DNA of 27,885 nt, from contig CAUHCL010000016.1 of assembly GCA_959604655.1 (NCBI GenBank), forward strand, positions 1-27,885, written 5' to 3'. Below the pieces are notes generated by a model. It did no database searches. It was not told the DNA's origin and saw only the letters and a program-made list of their open reading frames with translations. Position 1 is the first letter of the stretch. Each line of letters opens with the position of its first letter. Positions 1-8,310 of this stretch are shown here, in pieces. Source of the stretch: an uncultured Alistipes sp. Its GTDB lineage: Bacteria; Bacteroidota; Bacteroidia; Bacteroidales; Rikenellaceae. A program made the translations under genes and the position numbers.

Positions 1-209
1 GTGTAGACGTTCATGCGGTTGGTACCCGCGCCCATGATGCCGCGCAGGCCGCCCGTGCCGAATTCGAGATCCTTGTAGAAGCTCTCGGTGAGCTCCTTCA
101 TATCATTGTCCATCAGGTATCTCACCTGCTTCTTGGTAGCCTCGTCATAATCGCCGTCGAGCCATTTCTGCGCTTTCGACATCACGATCTGTTCCAATTG
201 GTTTGCCAT
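1..209 (-). CDS. Phospho-sugar mutase (phosphoglucomutase/phosphomannomutase family), N-terminal part
   Basis: Only the first 69 codons are inside the window; the gene continues beyond base 1. Reading the minus strand from the ATG at 209-207 gives a protein beginning MANQLEQIV and containing LEFGTGGLRGIMGAG, followed by NRMN. This block is the conserved N-terminal signature of bacterial alpha-D-phosphohexomutases that interconvert sugar 1- and 6-phosphates in the cytoplasm. The catalytic phosphoserine loop lies further on and cannot be checked here. The gene is divergent from dnaA, and a good Bacteroidetes promoter lies about 55 nt upstream of the start. Whether glucose or mannose phosphate is preferred cannot be told from this fragment. 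Confidence 0.8.
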   Translation of the reverse strand, partial: MANQLEQIVMSKAQKWLDGDYDEATKKQVRYLMDNDMKELTESFYKDLEFGTGGLRGIMGAGTNRMNVY

Positions 210-264
210 ATTACTATAAGTTTTAACTATACTTGATGATGTTTACATCTCTATTTCCAATACG

Positions 265-295
265 CAAATGTATGAATTATTTTTCGATTATTCAA
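265..295 (-). promoter_or_regulatory. Bacteroidetes-type promoter for the phospho-sugar mutase
   Basis: On the minus strand the -7 box reads TACATTTG (272-265), an exact match to TAnnTTTG. A TTG (295-293) lies 20 nt upstream as a -33 element. The leader to the ATG would be about 50 nt. Confidence 0.55.
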
Positions 296-391
296 TATCA
301 ACGAGTTAAAATTCGGCTTCGGAAAAGCCCCGTTTTTCCATAATATAAAAAACCGAAAAAACAAGTCGCATCGCGGTTTATTTTAACAAAT

Positions 392-400
392 TTATTCACA
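392..400 (+). promoter_or_regulatory. DnaA box in the dnaA promoter
   Basis: TTATTCACA matches the 9-mer consensus TTATNCACA exactly. It overlaps the first two bases of the putative dnaA -7 element (399-406). That position suits autoregulation by DnaA, which is an inference. No second exact box was found in 210-540. Confidence 0.5.
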
Positions 401-406
401 ACTTTG
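399..406 (+). promoter_or_regulatory. Putative -7 element of the dnaA promoter
   Basis: CAACTTTG differs from TAnnTTTG only at its first base. No convincing -33 TTTG is visible at the right spacing. If used, transcription would start near 413 and leave a leader of about 128 nt before the dnaA ATG at 541. Confidence 0.4.
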
Positions 407-448
407 TGGTGTCGAAAGAGCAAATCCGAGACATTGGAACTAACCTCA

Positions 449-470
449 GCCGCTCCCGCAAGAGAGCGGC
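449..470 (+). promoter_or_regulatory. Hairpin in the dnaA leader
   Basis: GCCGCTC (449-455) and GAGCGGC (464-470) form a perfect 7-bp GC-rich stem around an 8-nt loop, about 70 nt before the dnaA start codon. No U-tract follows, so it is not an ordinary terminator. A role in mRNA stability or translation is only a guess. Confidence 0.4.
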
Positions 471-540
471 AGGGACAAAATTCGCGCCGAAGATAACGCT
501 TTTTCGCCTAACGACAAAGGATTACCGAAACACGACAACG

Positions 541-1941
541 ATGGCAAACTCTCACACATACAGCGAAGTATGGCAGACGTGTCTAAACCGCATCAAGGAA
601 CGCACCTCGCAGGAGGAATTCTCGAAGTGGTTCGCGCCCATCATACCTCTGGCATTCGACGGCACCAATTTAAGACTCAAAGTGCCCAATGAGAGTTATG
701 TGGCCCATATAGAGAAAAATTATCTGAAATTCTTCTCGCAGATAATCTACCAGATGTACGGCCAGCAGACGCGTCTGTACTACGCCGTGCCCAACGCCGA
801 GGAACGCGTGCCCGTGCACGCCGACACCACGGCCGTCGCGCAGTCGTACACCCGTACCGACACTTCGGACATAAAGAATCCGTTCGTCATCCCCGGGCTC
901 AAGAAGATCACCATCGATCCGCAGCTCAACCCCAACTACACCTTCGCCAACCACGTGGAGGGCGAGTGCAACCGTCTGGCCCGCTCGGCGGGACGCACCG
1001 TGGCGCTCACCCCGGGTTCGTCGCCGTTCAACCCCTTGTATATATACGGCGATTCGGGTCTGGGCAAGACCCACATCGTGCAGGCCATAGGTCACGAGGT
1101 GCGCGAGCGCCATCCCGAGCTGCAAGTGCTCTACGTCTCGACCAACAAGTTCCAGGCGCAGTTCCAGACCGCATACAAGAACGGCGAGATTACCGATTTC
1201 ATCCGCTTCTACCAGATGGTGGACGTGCTCATTATCGACGACATCCAGGAGCTCACGGGAAAGGCGGGAACGCAGAACGCATTCTTCAACATATTCAACC
1301 ATCTCCAGCTGGCAGGCAAGCAGCTGATCCTCACGTCGGACAAACCGCCCGTGGAGCTGAAGGACATCGAGCAGCGGCTTCTCACCCGCTTCAAGTGGGG
1401 GCTGTCGGCCAAGGTGGACATTCCCGACTACGACACCAAGGTGAAGATCATCCGCAGGAAGGCCGCGAGCAGAAACATAGCCATCTCGGACGAAGTGGTC
1501 ACCTATCTGGCCGAGAACATATCGGCCAACATCCGCGAGATCGAGGGCGCCATGTCGTCGCTCATAGCCAACGCCGAGTTTTTGGGCCGACGCATATCGA
1601 CCTCGCTGGCGAAGGACATACTCAAGGTGTATGTTCACGTAAACCAGAAGGAGATCTCGATAGCGCGCATCACCGAGGAAGTCTGCCGCTATTTCAACAT
1701 CGACGAGCAGAGTTTCAATTCGTCGAAACGCACCCGCGAGGTGGCGCAGGCCCGTCAGATAGCCATGTATCTGGCCAAGCAGCACACCAAATCGCCGCTG
1801 GCGGCCATCGGTGCGGCCATCGGAGGACGCAACCACGCCACGGTGCTCCACTCGTGCAAGGCCGTTATGAACATGATCGAGACCGACAAGACCTTCAAGG
1901 GTCAGATCGAGGAGATAGAGAAGCTGATAATGGCCAAATAA
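541..1941 (+). CDS. dnaA: Chromosomal replication initiator protein DnaA
   Basis: DnaA binds DnaA boxes at oriC, melts the origin and loads the replicative helicase. The 466-residue protein has the usual four-domain layout: N-terminal domain I (about 1-80, YSEVWQTCLNRIKERTSQEE), a short linker, an AAA+ domain with Walker A GDSGLGKT (170-177) and Walker B VLIIDD (229-234), a sensor-1 LILTSD (262-267), and domain IV with the signature GGRNHATVLHSCK (428-440). The reading frame is open upstream to a GTG at 406, but those 45 extra codons overlap the promoter and do not resemble DnaA. ATG 541 gives the family-typical N-terminus and is preferred. The WYL regulator follows 34 nt downstream and may be co-transcribed. 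Confidence 0.97.
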   Translation: MANSHTYSEVWQTCLNRIKERTSQEEFSKWFAPIIPLAFDGTNLRLKVPNESYVAHIEKNYLKFFSQIIYQMYGQQTRLYYAVPNAEERVPVHADTTAVAQSYTRTDTSDIKNPFVIPGLKKITIDPQLNPNYTFANHVEGECNRLARSAGRTVALTPGSSPFNPLYIYGDSGLGKTHIVQAIGHEVRERHPELQVLYVSTNKFQAQFQTAYKNGEITDFIRFYQMVDVLIIDDIQELTGKAGTQNAFFNIFNHLQLAGKQLILTSDKPPVELKDIEQRLLTRFKWGLSAKVDIPDYDTKVKIIRRKAASRNIAISDEVVTYLAENISANIREIEGAMSSLIANAEFLGRRISTSLAKDILKVYVHVNQKEISIARITEEVCRYFNIDEQSFNSSKRTREVAQARQIAMYLAKQHTKSPLAAIGAAIGGRNHATVLHSCKAVMNMIETDKTFKGQIEEIEKLIMAK

Positions 1942-1975
1942 TCCCCGCCGCGCACCCCGCGCCGCATCCGTCGAG

Positions 1976-2884
1976 ATGGACCAGCCCAAGATAGAGCGCA
2001 TGCTGCGCCTGATGAAGATGCTGACGGCCAACACGCTCTACACGGTGGACGATCTGGCCGAACGCCTCGACATGTCGCGCCGCACCGTCTACCGCTACAT
2101 CGACACCTTCCGCGAAGCGGGATTCGTCATAAAGAAGAGCGGCAACCATATTCGTCTGGACAAGGAGTCGCCCCACTTCAAGGACATATCGCAGCTCGTG
2201 CACTTCACCGAAGAGGAAGCCGCCATACTCAAGCGCGCCATCGAGAGCATCGACGACACCAATCTGCTCAAACAGAATCTCAAGCGCAAACTCTACTCCG
2301 TATACGACAACAAGATCCTGGCCGACACCGTGGTCCGCGGCGCCAACGCGACCAATGTCCGCCGCCTGATCGAGGCCATCGAGCAACGCCGCCAGGTCAT
2401 CCTGCGCGACTATCGCTCCGCCCACGGAGGAGCGGTGCGCGACCGCCGCGTGGAGCCGTTCGCCTTCACGGCCAACTACGTGCAGGCGTGGTGCTACGAC
2501 ACCGAAAGCGACTCGTGCAAGCTCTTCAAACTCTCGCGTATAGGCTCCGTCGAACCGCTCGACGACGAGTGGCGCAACGCCGACCGACACGCCGAGGGCT
2601 TCATCGACATATTCCGCATGAACGGCGAGCGGCGCCTCCCCGTGCGTCTGCGTCTGGGGCTGCTGGCCCGCAACCTGCTCATCGAGGAATATCCGCTCGC
2701 CGAACGCGACCTTACGCCCGACGGCTACGACCGCTGGATCCTCGAAACGGAAGTGGCCGATTATGCGGGCGTGGCACGTTTCGTGACGGGTCTGCTGGAC
2801 GACATAGAGATCGTCGGCACGCCCGAACTCGACCGATACATAGACGACTATCTGCGCCGCTACCGCCCCTCGTCGAGAGGGTAG
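1976..2884 (+). CDS. HTH and WYL domain transcriptional regulator
   Basis: A 302-residue cytoplasmic regulator. Residues about 7-60 form a winged-helix/HTH of the HTH_11 (DeoR-like) type, with the recognition-helix region MSRRTVYRYIDTFREAGF (33-50). Residues about 120-200 resemble a WYL sensor domain, with VQAWCYD standing where the WYL motif normally is and KLFKLSRIGSV as the following strand. WYL domains bind ligands, often nucleic acid or nucleotides, and tune DNA binding; the ligand here is unknown. No promoter is evident in the 34 nt after dnaA, so it probably rides on the dnaA transcript. The target genes cannot be inferred from the window. Confidence 0.85.
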   Translation: MDQPKIERMLRLMKMLTANTLYTVDDLAERLDMSRRTVYRYIDTFREAGFVIKKSGNHIRLDKESPHFKDISQLVHFTEEEAAILKRAIESIDDTNLLKQNLKRKLYSVYDNKILADTVVRGANATNVRRLIEAIEQRRQVILRDYRSAHGGAVRDRRVEPFAFTANYVQAWCYDTESDSCKLFKLSRIGSVEPLDDEWRNADRHAEGFIDIFRMNGERRLPVRLRLGLLARNLLIEEYPLAERDLTPDGYDRWILETEVADYAGVARFVTGLLDDIEIVGTPELDRYIDDYLRRYRPSSRG

Positions 2885-2890
2885 CGCAAC

Positions 2891-2906
2891 TCGCCCGAGC
2901 GGGCGA
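2891..2906 (+). terminator. Short GC hairpin after the WYL gene, weak terminator candidate
   Basis: TCGCCC and GGGCGA pair around GAGC just after the WYL stop codon. There is no adjacent T-run, so Rho-independent termination is doubtful. Confidence 0.25.
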
Positions 2907-2946
2907 ACAGGCACGATAATTCCCTAAAAATTTTCTTGTTTTACAT

Positions 2947-2969
2947 TTTGTGTCACAAATTGACACAAA
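2947..2969. promoter_or_regulatory. Operator-like 9-bp inverted repeat upstream of the zinc-ribbon gene
   Basis: Perfect arms TTTGTGTCA (2947-2955) and TGACACAAA (2961-2969) flank CAAAT. The site ends 7 nt before the putative -7 element TTACTTTG (2977-2984), exactly over the -33 region. This geometry fits a repressor or activator site for a dimeric protein; the binder is unknown. Confidence 0.5.
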
Positions 2970-2976
2970 GCGTGCG

Positions 2977-2984
2977 TTACTTTG
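2977..2984 (+). promoter_or_regulatory. Putative -7 element for the zinc-ribbon gene
   Basis: TTACTTTG matches TAnnTTTG except at the second base. It lies about 40 nt before the ATG at 3024. Confidence 0.4.
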
Positions 2985-3023
2985 CATCGTAAACGAATGT
3001 AAAACAATTAAAACTTCACGAAA

Positions 3024-3236
3024 ATGGGAATCGCCTACAAGATCCGCTGCAAACACTGCCACGCGGAGTTCGATTACAGTCAAGACCAATCATTCGGCAT
3101 GCTGCCGCGGTGCGTCGGCTGCGAAAGCTACGTCGAAACCGAGTCGCCCATACGCTGTCCCGCCTGCAACCGCCGTCTCAACGCCACGCAGGAGGAATTC
3201 AACGAGCAGGTGCAGACCGTCATGATGTGGGACTGA
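3024..3236 (+). CDS. Small three-CxxC zinc-ribbon protein
   Basis: A 70-residue protein with three CxxC pairs at C9/C12, C30/C33 and C45/C48, which is the pattern of zinc-ribbon or rubredoxin-like knuckles. It has no signal peptide or membrane segment, so it is presumably cytoplasmic. The family was not recognised by name; a role in nucleic-acid or protein binding would be a guess. It has its own promoter with a striking palindrome over the -33 region, so it is probably regulated separately from dnaA and the WYL gene. The ATG at 3024 follows an A-rich stretch, as is usual for Bacteroidetes start sites. Confidence 0.75.
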   Translation: MGIAYKIRCKHCHAEFDYSQDQSFGMLPRCVGCESYVETESPIRCPACNRRLNATQEEFNEQVQTVMMWD

Positions 3237-3312
3237 CCGCCCCGCGCACGGCAGAAAGCCCCAACGAATGCAAAAAATGGCGTCCGAACTCGCATAAACC
3301 GAAAAAAGTTCG

Positions 3313-3320
3313 TAACTTTG
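3313..3320 (+). promoter_or_regulatory. -7 element of the bcp-recA-rsh transcript
   Basis: TAACTTTG is an exact TAnnTTTG match 25 nt before the bcp ATG. No clear -33 TTTG is seen at the usual distance. Confidence 0.55.
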
Positions 3321-3345
3321 AATAATCATTTAATACACGCAACGC

Positions 3346-3819
3346 ATGACTAAACTGAAAGTCGGTGACATGGCACCCGATTTCTCGGGACTGACGCAGG
3401 ACGGCGCGACACTTTCGCTCGCCGATCTGAAGGGCGGCCGCACGGTACTCTATTTCTATCCCAAGGACAACACCTCGGGATGTACGCTCGAGGCCAAAAG
3501 CCTGCGTGACGGCAAGGAGGAACTGGCCCGCAGAGGCTACCGCATCATAGGGGTAAGCCCCGACAGCGAACGTTCGCACCGCAACTTCTGCGACAAGCAC
3601 GAGCTCAACTTCACGCTGCTGGCCGACACCGACCGCAGCATATGCGAGGCATTCGGGGTGTGGGTCGAGAAATCGATGTACGGACGCAAATACATGGGCG
3701 TGGCACGCACCACATTCCTGCTCGACGAGCAGGGGCGCATAACGCACATCTTCGACAAGGTAAAAACCGCCGACCACTATCGGCAGATAATCGACAAGCT
3801 GGATAAAGACAACGAATAA
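3346..3819 (+). CDS. bcp: Thioredoxin-dependent thiol peroxidase, BCP/PrxQ peroxiredoxin
   Basis: This cytoplasmic enzyme reduces H2O2 and organic hydroperoxides using thioredoxin. The 157-residue protein has the normal BCP length. It carries FYPKDNTSGCTLEA (37-50), in which C46 is the peroxidatic cysteine. The E. coli-type resolving cysteine five residues later is absent (K51). C82 lies 36 residues after C46, the position of the resolving cysteine in the alpha-3 subtype of PrxQ, so a C46-C82 disulfide is the likely mechanism. The usual proline of the DNTPGC motif is serine here. It heads a compact run with recA only 13 nt downstream. Confidence 0.93.
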   Translation: MTKLKVGDMAPDFSGLTQDGATLSLADLKGGRTVLYFYPKDNTSGCTLEAKSLRDGKEELARRGYRIIGVSPDSERSHRNFCDKHELNFTLLADTDRSICEAFGVWVEKSMYGRKYMGVARTTFLLDEQGRITHIFDKVKTADHYRQIIDKLDKDNE

Positions 3820-3832
3820 AACGACAAAAAAT

Positions 3833-4846
<1,014 letters not shown>

Positions 4847-4854
4847 GCGGTCGT

Positions 4855-7068
4855 ATGAACTATACTGCGGAAGACGAGCAACTTATACAAAGCAAATGGG
4901 ACGAACTGGTCGAATCGTGCAAAAAGATATGCCGCAACGAGGAAGACCGTAATTTCATTCGGCGGGCCTTTTTTCTGGCCAAGGAGGCTCATCAGGGGGT
5001 GAGGCGCCGTTCGGGCGAACCTTACCTCCTGCATCCTATCGCAGTAGCGCGCATCGTGGTCGACGAAATCGGCCTCGGCGTGAAATCGGTCGTCGCGGCA
5101 CTGCTGCACGACGTGGTGGAGGACACCGACTACACGGTCGAGGACATCGAACACATCTTCGGCCACAAGATCGCCACCATGGTCGACGGACTGACCAAAA
5201 TGTCGGGCGTGTTCAACGCCGACACCTCGCGTCAGGCCGAATATTTCCGCAAGGTGCTGCTCACGCTGTCGGACGACGTGCGGGTGATACTCATCAAGAT
5301 CGCCGACCGCCTGCACAACATGCGCACCCTCGGTTCCATGCCGCAGAACAAGCAGATAAAGATCACGGGCGAGACCATATATCTGTTCGCCCCCCTCGCA
5401 TACCGCCTCGGCCTCTACTCGATCAAAACCGAGCTGGAGGACCTCTGCATGAAGTACCGCTTCCCGACAGAGTACCGCGAGATAACCCGCCAGATCGACG
5501 AGACGTCGGCCGCGCGCGAGGAATACATCCGCAAGTTCAACGCACCCATCATCGAGGCGCTCGACCGCAACGGAATAAAATACGAGATATCGGGGCGCGT
5601 GAAAAGCGTCTATTCCATCTGGACGAAGATGGTGCGCAAACAGATCCCGTTCTCGGAGATCTACGATCTGTTCGCCATACGCATAGTGTTCGAGCCGCTC
5701 GAATTCCCGTCGGAAAAGACACAGTGCTGGCAGATATATTCGTCGATAACCGACATCTACACACCCAAATCCGACCGTCTGCGCGACTGGATCAGCATCC
5801 CCAAGGCCAACGGCTACGAGGCTCTGCACTCCACGGTGATGGGACCCGACGGAATATGGGTCGAGGTGCAGATCCGCAGCCGACGGATGGAGGAAATCGC
5901 CGAACGCGGAATCGCCGCCCACTGGAAATACAAGCACTCGGCCATATCGCACGACGAGGACGAGTTCGACAAATGGTTCAAGATGATCCGCATGGCGCTG
6001 GACAACCCCACGGAGAACGCCATCGACTTCCTGGACAACTTCAAGTTATCGCTCTATACATCGGAAATAGCGGTATTTACGCCCAAAGGCGAAGCCCGTC
6101 ACCTGCCTTACGGCGCCACCGCGCTCGACATGGCCTACGACGTCCACACCAAGATAGGCAACAAGGCCATAGGCGCCAAGATCAACCACAAGATAATGCC
6201 GATCTCCACGCAGCTCAATAGCGGCGACCAGGTGGAGATCATCACCTCGGAATCGGCCAAACCCAAGGCCGAATGGCTGGAGTATGTCATGACGGCCAAG
6301 GCCAAGCAGGCCATAAAGAACCATCTCAAGCGCGAGCGCGAACACAATCTGCAACGGGGTATGCAGCTGCTCGACGAGCGTCTGGCCAAGCTCAACATCA
6401 CGCCCAACAACCGCGTGATACGCAAGCTGATAGATGCCTACGACAGCAGCAACAAGGAGGAACTTTATACCAAGATAGGGGCGGGAATCGTATCGCTCGA
6501 CAACCTGGAAAAGGTGGTCAAGACCAATTCCAAGAGCAAAATACTGAAATTCTGGACCTTGTTCATCAAGGAGAAGGAGGACGACGACGAAAACGCCTCG
6601 GCCGAAGACAAGAAATCGGAACGTAAGGAGGGTAGCGAGGCACCCGAATTCATAATCGCCGACTGCTGCAAGCCCATCCCGGGCGACAGCGTGGTGGGCT
6701 TCAAGGATCCCATAACGCACCAGATAATCGTCCACAAATCATCGTGCGACGAGCTCAACCGCCTCGCCTCGCAGCACGGCGAGTGCATAATGAAGGAGGA
6801 AATACAGTGGTCGCAGCACAAAACGTTGTCGCCGCTCTCCACGATCGAGATCATGGGCATCGACCGCATGGGACTGCTGCTCGATCTGGCCAACGTGGTG
6901 ACCAACGACTTCAGCATCAACATGCGCGAGGTGAACATACAGTCGCACGACGGCATCTTCGAAGGCACGCTCAGCCTCTACGTGCGCGACGCGAACAGCC
7001 TTAACGCCGTTCTCGATCGCCTGCGCCGCATAAAGGGTATGGACAGTGTGAAACGTGTAATAAACTGA
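4855..7068 (+). CDS. Bifunctional (p)ppGpp synthetase/hydrolase, RelA/SpoT family
   Basis: Makes and degrades the alarmone (p)ppGpp in the stringent response. The 737-residue protein has the full-length RSH layout. The HD hydrolase domain (about 30-190) has RRSGEPYLLHP (51-61), HDVVED (85-90) and ADRLHNMRT (150-158), so the hydrolase residues are present. The synthetase domain (about 240-365) includes YEALHSTVMG (321-330) and EVQIRS (337-342). The loop that is RXKD in bifunctional enzymes and EXDD in RelA-only enzymes reads RLRD (308-311), favouring a bifunctional Rel/SpoT. A TGS domain (about 403-463), the CC motif at 604-605 and a C-terminal ACT domain (about 662-737) follow. It is translated 8 nt after recA. 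Confidence 0.95.
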   Translation: MNYTAEDEQLIQSKWDELVESCKKICRNEEDRNFIRRAFFLAKEAHQGVRRRSGEPYLLHPIAVARIVVDEIGLGVKSVVAALLHDVVEDTDYTVEDIEHIFGHKIATMVDGLTKMSGVFNADTSRQAEYFRKVLLTLSDDVRVILIKIADRLHNMRTLGSMPQNKQIKITGETIYLFAPLAYRLGLYSIKTELEDLCMKYRFPTEYREITRQIDETSAAREEYIRKFNAPIIEALDRNGIKYEISGRVKSVYSIWTKMVRKQIPFSEIYDLFAIRIVFEPLEFPSEKTQCWQIYSSITDIYTPKSDRLRDWISIPKANGYEALHSTVMGPDGIWVEVQIRSRRMEEIAERGIAAHWKYKHSAISHDEDEFDKWFKMIRMALDNPTENAIDFLDNFKLSLYTSEIAVFTPKGEARHLPYGATALDMAYDVHTKIGNKAIGAKINHKIMPISTQLNSGDQVEIITSESAKPKAEWLEYVMTAKAKQAIKNHLKREREHNLQRGMQLLDERLAKLNITPNNRVIRKLIDAYDSSNKEELYTKIGAGIVSLDNLEKVVKTNSKSKILKFWTLFIKEKEDDDENASAEDKKSERKEGSEAPEFIIADCCKPIPGDSVVGFKDPITHQIIVHKSSCDELNRLASQHGECIMKEEIQWSQHKTLSPLSTIEIMGIDRMGLLLDLANVVTNDFSINMREVNIQSHDGIFEGTLSLYVRDANSLNAVLDRLRRIKGMDSVKRVIN

Positions 7069-7072
7069 CGAT

Positions 7073-7570
7073 ATGGAGTACGTATTATGGATGATAATAT
7101 TGATTGCGGGTGCGATAATGTCGGTATCGCAGAAAGATCAAAAAAAGAGACACGGCACCGCATCCGATAACGAAGATACGCCCGCTCCCGATCGGCGCGA
7201 GGAATGGAACAGACGCATGCGCGACATATTCGGCGACCTGCCGACCGCACCGCCCGTGCCGACAGCGCCGCACTATCCGCAACCCGTCGGTACGCAGGGC
7301 ATAGACCCTGCTCATCCGCTCGCCCGTGTCGCCAAGAGAGAGTCGACCGCGGCGGAGAAGATAACGGCGGAAAGGGTAGCAGTGGCACCCAAATCGCAAA
7401 AGCATAAAGCTGCCGCCAAGACCGTCGGCGGCAACAAGGCGCAGGCACGCCCCGCGGAGCCGAAAGCGGCGGTCGGAAATACCGATTACGGGCGTATGAT
7501 CGACGAATTCGACCTCGAACGCGCTGTGATATACTCGGAGATACTCAAACCGAAATTCGAGGAATATTGA
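7073..7570 (+). CDS. Small single-pass membrane protein, uncharacterised
   Basis: 165 residues with one N-terminal hydrophobic helix (about 4-18, VLWMIILIAGAIMSV), then a long low-complexity region rich in Ala, Pro, Lys and Arg. The conserved-looking C-terminal tail is DEFDLERAVIYSEILKPKF. Tails of the form FDLxxAVIYSEIL recur in Bacteroidetes membrane-anchored hypothetical proteins, but I know of no assigned function. The start codon is 4 nt behind the rsh stop, so it is the last gene of the bcp-recA-rsh run. The topology is probably N-terminus anchored with a cytoplasmic tail because of the KKR cluster after the helix. Confidence 0.75.
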   Translation: MEYVLWMIILIAGAIMSVSQKDQKKRHGTASDNEDTPAPDRREEWNRRMRDIFGDLPTAPPVPTAPHYPQPVGTQGIDPAHPLARVAKRESTAAEKITAERVAVAPKSQKHKAAAKTVGGNKAQARPAEPKAAVGNTDYGRMIDEFDLERAVIYSEILKPKFEEY

Positions 7571-7613
7571 CCGCCGAGGCTGCGTCATACGCGGCTCTCG
7601 GAGCATCGAAATA

Positions 7614-7621
7614 TATAATTG
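7614..7621 (+). promoter_or_regulatory. Possible -7 element for the HIT gene
   Basis: TATAATTG differs from TAnnTTTG at one base and lies 24 nt before the ATG at 7646. Confidence 0.35.
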
Positions 7622-7645
7622 CCTAATCACCCAAAACAGACATTT

Positions 7646-8032
7646 ATGGCAACCGTTTTCTCAAAGATCGTGGCAGGGGAGATCCCGAGCTACAAAGTGG
7701 CCGAGGACGAGAACTATTACGCATTCCTCGACATAAATCCGCTGGCCAAGGGCCATACGCTGGTCATACCCAAAAAAGAGGTGGACTACATATTCGATCT
7801 CGACGACGAGACATTGGCGGGTCTCACGCTGTTCGCCAAAAAAGTTGCGCACAAAATCAAATCCAAAATAGAGTGCAGAAAGGTGGCAATGGTCGTTCTG
7901 GGGCTCGAAGTACCCCATGCACACATCCATTTAATCCCCATGAACAGCGAAAACGACGTCGATTTCAAGCGCGAAAAGCTGAATTTATCTCCCGAAGAGT
8001 TTAAGGAAATTGCGGCTCTCTTATCGGAATAA
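7646..8032 (+). CDS. HIT-family nucleotide hydrolase/transferase
   Basis: A 128-residue cytoplasmic protein of the histidine-triad superfamily. The triad PHAHIHLIP contains H91, H93 and H95, with the middle imidazoles acting on the alpha-phosphate of nucleotide substrates such as AMP-lysine or dinucleoside polyphosphates. The N-terminal SKIVAGEIPSYKVAEDENYYAFLDI is the typical HINT-like beginning, which supports the ATG at 7646. The frame also opens at a TTG at 7619 but adds nine atypical residues. A strong terminator follows 38 nt after the stop. The exact substrate is unknown. Confidence 0.92.
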   Translation: MATVFSKIVAGEIPSYKVAEDENYYAFLDINPLAKGHTLVIPKKEVDYIFDLDDETLAGLTLFAKKVAHKIKSKIECRKVAMVVLGLEVPHAHIHLIPMNSENDVDFKREKLNLSPEEFKEIAALLSE

Positions 8033-8070
8033 ACATCTGTTGATAACTGCATAACACGCAGTAAAACAAT

Positions 8071-8100
8071 AGGGTAGTGACGAGTGTCACTACCCTTGTT
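8071..8100 (+). terminator. Rho-independent terminator after the HIT gene
   Basis: A perfect 11-bp stem, AGGGTAGTGAC (8071-8081) with GTCACTACCCT (8086-8096), closes a GAGT loop and is followed by TGTTATTC. The T-tract is poor but the stem is strong. Confidence 0.7.
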
Positions 8101-8200
8101 ATTCTATATTTAACATAATGCAGCCATTAATCTGCGGCTGACGGAAAAAGTCCGATTAACGATAAATAAATTCGAAAATTTTATCCCGAATTTCATTTCA

Positions 8201-8218
8201 GTGTTACAAATGTAACAC
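8201..8218. promoter_or_regulatory. TTACA-N2-TGTAA palindrome 1
   Basis: GTGTTACA and TGTAACAC are perfect 8-bp arms around AA. This is the best site of the array; the core TTACAAATGTAA occupies 8204-8215. Confidence 0.6.
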
Positions 8219-8224
8219 AATTGA

Positions 8225-8246
8225 GTGATTTACAAATGTAATTCAC
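8225..8246. promoter_or_regulatory. TTACA-N2-TGTAA palindrome 2
   Basis: The core TTACAAATGTAA (8230-8241) is identical to palindrome 1. The flanks GTGA and TCAC also pair, interrupted by one T-T mismatch on each side of the core. Its centre is 26 bp from that of palindrome 1. Confidence 0.6.
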
Positions 8247-8256
8247 GTAATATAGT

Positions 8257-8268
8257 TTACATTTGTAA
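8257..8268. promoter_or_regulatory. TTACA-N2-TGTAA palindrome 3
   Basis: TTACATTTGTAA is the same core read from the other strand. Its centre is 27 bp from that of palindrome 2. It contains TACATTTG (8258-8265), an exact plus-strand -7 box. Confidence 0.55.
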
Positions 8269-8296
8269 TTATAGCAGTAGGGTACAGATGTTAATA

Positions 8297-8310
8297 ATTA
8301 CAGACGTAAT
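8297..8310. promoter_or_regulatory. Imperfect TTACA-N2-TGTAA palindrome 4
   Basis: ATTACA and CGTAAT flank GA, with one mismatch to the palindrome (CGTAA instead of TGTAA). Confidence 0.35.

Noticed and set aside
406..540. Upstream extension of dnaA from a GTG start
   Set aside because: It overlaps the -7 element and DnaA box, does not resemble a DnaA N-terminus, and ATG 541 gives the expected domain I.
210..540. Replication origin beside dnaA
   Set aside because: Only one exact DnaA box is present and no DNA-unwinding repeats were seen; oriC need not be next to dnaA.
670..2034. Long minus-strand open frame opposite dnaA (454 codons)
   Set aside because: GC-rich codon bias on the coding strand opens the opposite frame; the product has no recognisable domains and dnaA is certain.
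7574..7601. Hairpin after the small membrane protein gene as a terminator
   Set aside because: Only CCGAG/CTCGG pairs well, the interior has mismatches and no T-run follows.
8038..8046. TGTTGATAA as a reverse-strand DnaA box
   Set aside because: One mismatch to the consensus (TTATCAACA) and isolated; not enough to suggest an origin.
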